From: G039029935 sp039029935 | GTDB lineage: Bacteria; Chloroflexota; Anaerolineae; Caldilineales; Caldilineaceae | Assembly: GCA_039029935.1 (NCBI GenBank) | Contig: JBCCFC010000724.1 | Coordinates: 1 to 6,984 of the forward strand | DNA length: 6,984 bases | Reading direction: 5' to 3' | Part shown: positions 1 to 6,300 of the stretch, piece after piece | How positions within the stretch are numbered: the stretch's first letter is position 1 | Layout of the letters: every line of letters begins with the position of its first letter | Program-made: the position numbers and the translations under genes | Notes under the pieces: generated by a model | The model's input: the letters and a program-made list of their open reading frames with translations, nothing else | Told to the model about the DNA's origin: nothing | Databases searched by the model: none

Positions 1-322
1 ATTTGAATGCCAAGTAACTACGCACATAGCCACTGAAAAAATGCTCGGCAAATTCATAGGTCGTAATTCGCTCAGTTTGCGTCAGGTAACGCGCAAACGA
101 AATATAAACAGGCATCACCCGCGTTTGCTCATAGAAGAGACGATTGAACACGCGATGAATGATGGCTGTTTTGCCTGTCCGTCGTAATCCTGCAAAGGCA
201 ATACTATGGCGTCTATCAAGCGGAACACTGTTTGCCCATGACCAGAAGTAATCTATCTCAAAATCTCGGTTGACAAAGTAGCCCTCAGCATATTCTTCTA
301 ATGGTTGGATTTGTTCGTCCAT
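1..322 (-). CDS. P-loop ATPase (AAA-like), N-terminal part, cut by window edge
   Basis: The reverse strand reads from an ATG at 320-322 without a stop to base 1, giving 107 residues that begin MDEQIQPLEEYAEGYFVNRD. A Walker A motif, GLRRTGKT, lies at residues 45-52, preceded by a hydrophobic strand (SIAFA) and followed by a helix, as in P-loop NTPases of the AAA/STAND-like type often annotated simply as ATP-binding protein. Walker B, sensor and any C-terminal domain lie outside the window, so the role cannot be fixed; relatives are often standalone ATPases, sometimes with a C-terminal nuclease-like domain. The frame stays open upstream of the ATG, but homology-like sequence starts near this Met. 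The nearest Shine-Dalgarno-like GGAG (337-340) is 14 bases away, longer than ideal. A good promoter lies just upstream, so the gene is probably transcribed independently of the SDR on the same strand. Confidence 0.8.
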   Translation of the reverse strand, partial: MDEQIQPLEEYAEGYFVNRDFEIDYFWSWANSVPLDRRHSIAFAGLRRTGKTAIIHRVFNRLFYEQTRVMPVYISFARYLTQTERITTYEFAEHFFSGYVRSYLAFK

Positions 323-380
323 AGCGATTGAAAAGACTCCGTTTATTGAAATTGAATCATATGTACATTTGTTCAAAACA

Positions 381-408
381 ATTATACCACAGCATATCGC
401 CCTACCAA
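381..408 (-). promoter_or_regulatory. Sigma-70-type promoter for the P-loop ATPase gene
   Basis: On the reverse strand a perfect -10 box TATAAT lies at 381-386, preceded by TGG, which gives an extended -10 (TGn) element. A -35-like TTGGTA (4 of 6) lies at 403-408 with a 16-base spacer. Transcription would start near 374, about 50 bases before the ATG at 322. The -35 box overlaps the last codons of the SDR gene. A small dyad, TTGTT-3-AACAA at 369-381, sits over the predicted start point and an 8-base palindrome ATGTACAT at 361-368 follows; either could be an operator, but this is inference. Confidence 0.5.
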
Positions 409-1208
409 ATCCGCACCGCCTGATCACTCACACCACCATCCACCACAATCGTCTGTCCCGTAATCGACCCCGCCCGCGTAGATGCCAAAAACGCGACCGC
501 TGCTGCCTGCTCATCGGCTTGGCTGATACGCCCAATGGGAATATTGCGCACCATCTCGGCGACGAGTTCTTCTCTGGAGATGCCCCGTTTTGTATGACGC
601 TCACGGATGCTTGCGTCAAGCTGCTCGGTCAATGTATAGCCCGGAGCAACATTGTTGACGGTGATGCCTTCGGGCGCAAGTTGGGACGCAAGTGACCGCA
701 CCAATCCATCAACACCAGGACGCAGGCTTGACGACAGCAGCAACCCCTCCATCGCTCGTTTGGCCGAGAAACTTGTCACCGTGATGATACGTCCCCAACT
801 GGGTTCATTGGCACGCAGATGGGGCAGGGCCGCGCGAATTAAATGGACATGCATCTGAAAGTAGAGTTGCCATCCACGTTCCCATGTGGCATCGTCCAGC
901 TCGTCAATATCACCCTTGGGCGCGCTACCCCCATTTGTAACCAAGATATCGAGCCGCCCAAAGTGTTCAACGGTTACTCTCATGGCTGCTTCAATCTGCG
1001 TTCTATCAGTGACATCCATCATCACAGGCAATACTTCACCACCTGTACCATCCATGATTTCTGTGGCCGTTGTCTCAAGTTTGGATGCTGTGCGCGCACC
1101 GATAGTAACCTTGACGCCTTCACTAGCTAATTCCCATGCGATGGCTTTGCCGATACCGCTGCTTGCACCCGCAACAAAGGCCACCTTGTTGGCGATTCCA
1201 AAATTCAT
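402..1208 (-). CDS. Short-chain dehydrogenase/reductase family protein with altered catalytic residues
   Basis: A 268-residue protein, the normal length for a classical SDR with one Rossmann domain. The nucleotide-binding glycine motif GASSGIG is at residues 14-20, the acidic strand end is MMDVTD (63-68), and NAG is replaced by NGG (92-94). The C-terminal VNNVAPGYTLT (184-194) and ITGQTIVVDGG (249-259) are typical of FabG-like reductases. The active site is unusual: a Ser at the expected place (S146) is followed 13 residues later by S159 instead of Tyr, and R163 instead of Lys, so YxxxK reads SxxxR. This matches a known group of beta-ketoacyl-ACP-reductase-like SDRs that lack the full tetrad, so oxidoreductase activity is uncertain; it may bind NAD(P) or use another chemistry. 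The ATG has a good GAGGAG site ten bases upstream. It directly follows a possible small ORF in the same frame and is divergent from the crotonase gene. Confidence 0.93.
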   Translation of the reverse strand: MNFGIANKVAFVAGASSGIGKAIAWELASEGVKVTIGARTASKLETTATEIMDGTGGEVLPVMMDVTDRTQIEAAMRVTVEHFGRLDILVTNGGSAPKGDIDELDDATWERGWQLYFQMHVHLIRAALPHLRANEPSWGRIITVTSFSAKRAMEGLLLSSSLRPGVDGLVRSLASQLAPEGITVNNVAPGYTLTEQLDASIRERHTKRGISREELVAEMVRNIPIGRISQADEQAAAVAFLASTRAGSITGQTIVVDGGVSDQAVRIW

Positions 1209-1331
1209 TTATGTCCCACTCCTCAGCAATTGACCAAGTTCCTTCTTGGATGCGGGTGCGTCGCCTAACGAATAGGGCAGCTTGATCCAAGATGTCTGTT
1301 TCCCTTTTTCCTGTCCAATTTCTTGTTCCAT
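1209..1331 (-). CDS. Possible small protein or leader peptide, 40 residues, upstream of SDR
   Basis: A reverse-strand ATG at 1329-1331 opens 40 codons ending in TAA at 1209-1211, directly followed with no gap by the ATG of the SDR. It has a GAGG site (1340-1343) spaced eight bases from its ATG. The product begins MEQEIGQEKGKQTSWIKLPY and ends KKELGQLLRSGT; it is hydrophilic, without a membrane segment, Cys or obvious motif. I do not recognise it. It fills most of the space between the divergent promoters and the SDR. It is in the same frame as the SDR, so stop-codon readthrough would add a 40-residue extension, and a single base change to the TAA would do the same. A longer ORF in another frame covers the same bases but runs into the SDR and looks like a shadow. 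The ORF could be chance; conservation upstream of related SDR genes would decide. Confidence 0.35.
   Translation of the reverse strand: MEQEIGQEKGKQTSWIKLPYSLGDAPASKKELGQLLRSGT
1219..1224 (-). promoter_or_regulatory. Ribosome binding site of the SDR gene
   Basis: The reverse strand has GAGGAG ten bases before the ATG at 1206-1208. It supports this ATG as the real start of the SDR rather than a start in the upstream in-frame small ORF. The site lies inside the last codons of that small ORF (CTG AGG AGT), the arrangement seen in translationally coupled pairs. Confidence 0.6.
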
Positions 1332-1339
1332 ACTGCATA

Positions 1340-1381
1340 CCTCGCTTCTATGGATTATCAATCCTATGGTAAACTAACTTC
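1340..1381. promoter_or_regulatory. Divergent control region between SDR and crotonase genes, with near-palindrome
   Basis: The centre holds GGATT-ATC-AATCC (1352-1364), a perfect 5-base dyad flanked by CTAT on the left and TATGG on the right; TATGG also occurs twice as a direct repeat (1350-1354 offset by one, and 1365-1369). A -10-like GATAAT (5 of 6) for the leftward genes lies within the dyad at 1354-1359, and a -10-like TATGGT (4 of 6) for the rightward crotonase gene abuts it at 1365-1370. Neither has a clear -35 box at 16-18 bases. A regulator binding the dyad would be placed to control both directions; this is inference from position, and no regulator gene is in the window. Confidence 0.3.
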
Positions 1382-2185
1382 ATGTCAGATCAAAGTTTAC
1401 ACCAATTAGAGTCATTACAGTGTTCTGTCGATGGGGCGATTGCTACCATCACCATCAATCGGCCAGAAAACCATAATGCCATCAACTATGAAATGTGGTC
1501 GGTGATACCCGATTACTGTCAATGGCTTGAGCAAAACCAAGATATTCGCGTCATCATCTGGAAAGGTGCTGGCGAAAATGCCTTTAGCGCAGGTGGCGAT
1601 ATCAGCGAATATCGTGAAAATCGCAATAACAAAGAAAATAGCCTGCACTACAACGATTGTGTGGCGACCGCACTCAAAGCCATTCAGCAACTTTCAAAGC
1701 CAAACATTGCCTGTATTAAAGGATATTGCGTGGGTGGTGGGCTAATTTTATCATCCCATTGCGATTTGCGCATTGCCGCCGAAAACGCACGATTTGGCAT
1801 TCCCATCGCCAAATTGGGTACGATTGTCACCTATGAGCAGATGCAGCGGTTTATGCAGATTATGGGTGCGGCGGCCATTCATGATTTGTTGTTGACCGCG
1901 CGTTTGATGGATGCGCAAGAGGCGTATACACGGGGCTTATGCGGCCAACTTTATCCGCTAGATGAAATTGATGAAGCGGTGATGCAGTTAGCGACAAGCA
2001 TGACACGGCTATCACCTGTATCACAAGCATTGCACAAGCGGATGTTGGAGACGTTGCTCGAAACGCCAGATTTGGCGCAATTGACGGAGGCTCAACGGCG
2101 ATTGGTTGATGATAGTTTTGACACTGCTGATTATGCTGAGGGGATTCGGGCGTTTATTGAGAAGAGATCGCCAAATTTTGGCTAA
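1382..2185 (+). CDS. Enoyl-CoA hydratase/isomerase (crotonase) family protein
   Basis: A 267-residue protein, the usual crotonase length. Family marks in order: TITINRPENHNAIN (22-35), the first oxyanion-hole segment FSAGGDI (68-74), and the second, GYCVGGG (114-120), followed by SSHCDLRIAAENARFGIP (124-141). These build the CoA-thioester oxyanion hole of the superfamily. Both glutamates that activate water in classical enoyl-CoA hydratase (the E in GGGxE and the E in FGxPE) are isoleucine here, I122 and I142, so simple hydration of enoyl-CoA is doubtful; isomerase, decarboxylase, thioesterase-like or other crotonase chemistry is possible. The C-terminal part (RLMDAQEAYTRGLC, 174-187) is normal. 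There is no Shine-Dalgarno sequence before the ATG, suggesting leaderless or weak initiation. It is divergent from the SDR, convergent with the giant surface protein, and ends just before a strong terminator. Confidence 0.93.
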   Translation: MSDQSLHQLESLQCSVDGAIATITINRPENHNAINYEMWSVIPDYCQWLEQNQDIRVIIWKGAGENAFSAGGDISEYRENRNNKENSLHYNDCVATALKAIQQLSKPNIACIKGYCVGGGLILSSHCDLRIAAENARFGIPIAKLGTIVTYEQMQRFMQIMGAAAIHDLLLTARLMDAQEAYTRGLCGQLYPLDEIDEAVMQLATSMTRLSPVSQALHKRMLETLLETPDLAQLTEAQRRLVDDSFDTADYAEGIRAFIEKRSPNFG

Positions 2186-2190
2186 AAATA

Positions 2191-2228
2191 AAATGAGCCA
2201 GCACAAATTTCTCTGTACTGGCTCATTT
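2191..2228. terminator. Bidirectional rho-independent terminator
   Basis: A perfect 11-base inverted repeat, AAATGAGCCAG (2191-2201) and CTGGCTCATTT (2218-2228), encloses a 16-base loop. On the reverse strand the stem is followed by a T-rich tail (TTTTATTTTTAG counting from the stem end), a strong terminator for the leftward giant gene. On the forward strand the tail TTTCTCATCTTTT is weaker but adequate for the crotonase gene, whose stop is only five bases before the stem. Its place between two convergent genes fits a shared terminator. Confidence 0.85.
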
Positions 2229-2293
2229 CTCATCTTTTAGGAATCAATCGGTTTTCAGCCAACAATTCATTTTACGTGATCAGGACTACTCTA

Positions 2294-3307
2294 TTATTGC
2301 GTGACAATTGGCAAGAACAGTTGCGAGAGCGTCTCTGTGAGTGATTCATACCCCTCCTGTGTGAACCCATCTCCTATCAATGGTAAGAAGACCGTCTTGG
2401 CTGGTTTCACCGTCACACTCTGAGCGTTGTTCAAGATTCCGCCTGCTGGTCCGACCACATTGGTGTTTGGAAATTGGTCTGTAAGTGGTGTGATCGTCGT
2501 TTCCTCGACACCCTCCAACAAGCGCACCGTCAAGCTCATGAACAGGAAGCGTTCTTTTTGCAACTCGAAGAGATTACCACCCGTTACCAGAATTCGACCT
2601 TCTTCTGCATCAACTCGGTTCGTGAAGACTTGTGGCATGTGACTGGTTAATGTGATATCAACAACTTCCAGCTCTGCGGGATTATACTCAAAATGTGTCG
2701 TCACGCCGCTGACTTCACCACCTGATGGGTCAATATAGACAGGAATCGACATGATATGCCCAGCACGAGCATGAATCACGTCATCCTCAAAGGCCACATC
2801 TGCGGTCAGTTGCTGCGTTGCCAGAGAACGGATTCCCCGATTGGCGGCCCTAGCGACAGGAGGCCATCTTTGCAAGAAATTTTTCTGGAGCAATGCAAAG
2901 TCGGCAATCTCAACAGCCCCACTTTTATTGAGATCAGCGGCAGGGTTAAAATCTTTGTCTTGGTTCATAAAGATAGCCAAGATACTAACGTCATCTGTGT
3001 CAATGACATGATTGTCGTCAATGTCACCCTTCACAGGAGGGGGATCAATAGGATAAATGTTGTCTCCCTCCACAATCTCTATATTCTCTAACAGAATCGG
3101 TAGTGTCTGTTCACCATCAATGAAGATATCATAGGTGCCAGGTGTAATCCCTGTCAGTTGAAATTGCCCAGAGATATTGGTCGTGACGCTCACCGCCTCT
3201 ATTGGTTCACCCGTATCAGTCGCTGTCAATTGGATAGACAACGACTCCACCCACGCTTGTCCTACCAATGTGCCAATCAATGTGGCTGATGGCGAAATAA
3301 CATCCAT
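2294..3307 (-). CDS. C-terminal part of giant surface protein: dockerin and second cohesin-like domain (separated by frameshift)
   Basis: The ORF is 337 residues from an internal ATG, but there is no ribosome binding site and the frame is meaningful further upstream: from 3346 it reads DIFGGAVNGTIHI, which completes the cohesin-like domain begun in the preceding ORF. I therefore read this as the tail of that gene, not a separate gene. Domains: carboxypeptidase-regulatory-like beta sandwich (residues 8-80, with GQFQLTGITPGTYDIFIDG); type I dockerin (93-145) with two calcium loops, D95-D97-N99-D103-D106 and D125-N127-S129-E133-D136; second cohesin-like domain (about 166-300, with IPVYIDPSGGEVSGVTTHFEY near its start); and two short motifs, VFLPLI (306-311) and LFLPIV (330-335), the second ending the protein. 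Such end motifs resemble those of exported Chloroflexota proteins, a recollection rather than proof. The cohesin-dockerin pair suggests calcium-dependent protein contacts outside the cell. The terminator at 2191-2228 lies 65 bases beyond the stop. Confidence 0.8.
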   Translation of the reverse strand: MDVISPSATLIGTLVGQAWVESLSIQLTATDTGEPIEAVSVTTNISGQFQLTGITPGTYDIFIDGEQTLPILLENIEIVEGDNIYPIDPPPVKGDIDDNHVIDTDDVSILAIFMNQDKDFNPAADLNKSGAVEIADFALLQKNFLQRWPPVARAANRGIRSLATQQLTADVAFEDDVIHARAGHIMSIPVYIDPSGGEVSGVTTHFEYNPAELEVVDITLTSHMPQVFTNRVDAEEGRILVTGGNLFELQKERFLFMSLTVRLLEGVEETTITPLTDQFPNTNVVGPAGGILNNAQSVTVKPAKTVFLPLIGDGFTQEGYESLTETLSQLFLPIVTQ

Positions 3308-6300
3308 GATATGAATTGTGCCGTTGACTGCGCCGCCAAAGATGTCCCATCAGGGTCTGGATCGCTGATATGTGTTGCTGGGAAGTCGGAAAGAAACTCA
3401 ACTAAAACCCCTTCGGCATTGGTTGGCTGCAATGGCTTGACCACCAATTCGAGGACAGGAAAGGTGTCTTCGGTCGTCGTATTGAACTGACTCGCTGCAT
3501 AGGTAAAGACCCCTGTACTCATATCATAGTCGGGTTGGATAATGGGGACATTGAACGTAGAATGATTGCCACTGATTGCCAAAACTTCGACAAAGGCAGG
3601 GTCAATGCGCCCATGCACCATGACAGCGTTGGCTGGATAGCCGATAGTATCGAGCATAATGGTGATGGTTTCGCTGATACCTACTGCCATCGTCATCGGC
3701 GATGACTCCACATAAACTGTTGCACCGTCTGTCATCGTGCCATCACAATCCACAGCAACAAAGCGTACCGCGTCTGCAATGACATGACCATCCACACCAT
3801 CTGTACGAATTTTCACGTAGCCTGATGAACCTTGATTAAAGCGATATGTACCCAGAGCATTCCACTGCCCACCGTTTTGTTGTTGATTGACCAAAACCGT
3901 TGTTACACCATTGGCATGACTGATATCAACTGGCACATTGGTGGCCCGATTTGGGTGGGCTGTCCACCGTTGCTCAACACGATAGTCACAGGTTTGTGAG
4001 AACACTGGTGTGAACTGGATGCTTTGCTCATTTTGTCGATCATCTTGATTATGTAAATAGCCGTCCTTATAGAACTCATCTATAATCACACTGTGCATCC
4101 AATCCCCAACTATCGTCAACCGCTCATGGTCATCATTATCAATAATGATGACAGGCAATGTAGGCTGAGGATCACCTAACTCTGGGCAGGTATGCGTATC
4201 CTCACATTCTTCGAGTGGTATGTAGTCGCCCGTGTCCCCGTCCCAATAGGTGGCAATTAGCTCATCCCATTGCCCATCTTTTGCAAAATGCAGATGGTAT
4301 TTGTTGTAATAACGCTGTTTTTCTTCTTTATGGAGTGGAAAATAGATGCTCACGCCATGAATGTCCTGCCAACTTGGTGTGACATTCGTATCGTATTGTG
4401 GATCGTTGCCTGTAAAGTCATTGGCAAGCACAATGTCGTCGGTTAAAATGTCAAATGCATATGCTGCTGCTGATACAACGGTCTGATTGTATCCTGAAAA
4501 CTGTACTTGTAGTTGATTGAGCAAACTGCCCAAATCGCAATAGGTATCATAGTCATCAATGACACCATCGTAGTTGCTTTCAAAGCACTCGCTATCAAAT
4601 ACAGCTTGTTCGATGCGATCCTTGTGGTCAGGCAAGAGCGCAATCAAGCTGTTTGCCAGCGTATTCAGTGCATCGAGCAAACCACCAATATGCTCGGTAC
4701 TACTCAGGGAAAGTGTAAACGGATAGCCACCTTGCCGGAATGTTTCAGATAAGATATGATGCCATGCTCGACCAATCGCCTCCGCCTCCATATCTTCGTC
4801 AATCGCATTTAATAGCTCATCATAGATCATCGCATCCCATGTAATACTTTCTGAGGCGAGTACATAATCTACCGAATTGCGTACCTCATAAAGCACCTCA
4901 ACCATTGCCATCGAACACATATCCAGATATAGCAGGTCAATAGTGCGTCCTGTCGCTTGCGTGACATCGTAGAGGGCTTGGGCAAATTTTTTCGTGGGTA
5001 GAGAATTGCTAGGGTTATCGTCGTGTAACATCCCACCTAGCCGTGATACAACCGGACCTTCTTCACGGATTGTTCGTGGTCCACCTGAGCCGTCCTCCCA
5101 ATCTCCCGGTTGTGCATTGAAGATGTTGGGTGCCCAGCCATTGCCATGCCCGACTACAGATAGGATGACCTTTTCAGCATCTGGATAGGCAGTCATACCA
5201 CTGGCAACAAACTGTGCAAGGCTGTAATAGCTCGCTGTGTCGTCTGCCCACGACCAGTAATTCTCACCTAATACATAGAGACCGTCACAGGATGTGTCCA
5301 TGTAATTGGGGCAGAAGAGATTTTGGTCTGGTTCCAGTTCATAGACATACGTATCGTCATCACCTGGTCCATCGAGCAATGCACGAATAATGAGATTCTC
5401 GTTTCCCGCGGCTTGTTCGGCGTGGTTCATGAGGTCTAGTATGCTGTTAGCAAGATTATTATCACCGACCGCATAGAGCAACACCAATGTTTTGCCTTTG
5501 GCACTGCTGGGTCGCACGATGGTTGCTGAATGCTGAAGTGTCAAAGGATATTCTTGGGACACCTGTGCAGTGACAATGGCTGTGTTGTTGACAAGACCGC
5601 CGGGAAACAAGTCATCATTCACAATAGCGCGATAGGCAATGACATGGACACCTGTGGGTAGACTGCCCTGATATTGAATTTCGCCATTGACGTCGGTAGC
5701 CCCGCCGGAAACGCTGTTTTCGACATAGGTGAGACCAACGGGCAACTCATCACTCAGATTGACATTGCTGAGAGGGACGGTTGCTGTCAGACGAATGCTG
5801 TAGAGCAGTTCGTCGCCAACTTGCACCACAGATTGAGAGACGGTTTTCTCCATGTGCAATGGGGTGATGCAAAGCTCATTGGTACGCACTAAGTCATTGA
5901 TACTCGATAGCCAGTTTTGAACTTCAATATTGACTGGTTCGCATAAATCGGTATTGTCAAAGTAGAATTGGTTGAGGATGTTTAGCCGGATGACTGTTTG
6001 CGGCAATGGTCCACTAAGATCGTTCTGATCTACCTGTATCATTATTAGTTTGGTCAGGTCGCCAAGCTCGGCTGGAATCGCTCCGCTCAATTGGTTATTA
6101 CTCAACCGTAGCTCTGTGACATGATTGTCGTTACACGCCACGCCATGCCAACTACAGGGTGTCGTTGTCTGTAACCAATCGGTGTTGTTTGTCCAGTTAT
6201 CGCCATCTGTACTGCTGTATAAAGCGACAAGTGCCTCGCATTCGGTCACAGACATTTCATCAATGGACGCACAATTTGTGAACGATTTGGCTGCAATACC

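Noticed and set aside
369..1233. Several forward-strand ORFs of 68-115 codons opposite the SDR
   Set aside because: They lie antisense to a clear SDR gene, are rich in His, Pro, Ser or Arg from frame bias, and have no recognisable motif.
1123..1338. 71-codon reverse-strand ORF overlapping the SDR start
   Set aside because: It runs into the SDR coding region in another frame, shows no domain or ribosome site logic, and is a shadow; the in-frame 40-codon ORF with a spaced GAGG site is the better candidate.
3277..3307. Overlapping two-gene arrangement with separate start at 3307
   Set aside because: No ribosome binding site precedes the ATG, and the in-frame sequence upstream of it completes the cohesin-like domain of the other ORF.
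3300..3352. Programmed -1 ribosomal frameshift as the reason for the split gene
   Set aside because: No canonical slippery heptamer in the correct phase, and no obvious downstream stem-loop was found by eye; a one-base loss in a G run is simpler. Kept open only as a test in the findings.
4443..5188. ORFs of 64-79 codons inside the peptidase region on both strands
   Set aside because: They overlap the well-supported C11 peptidase coding frame and have low-information composition.
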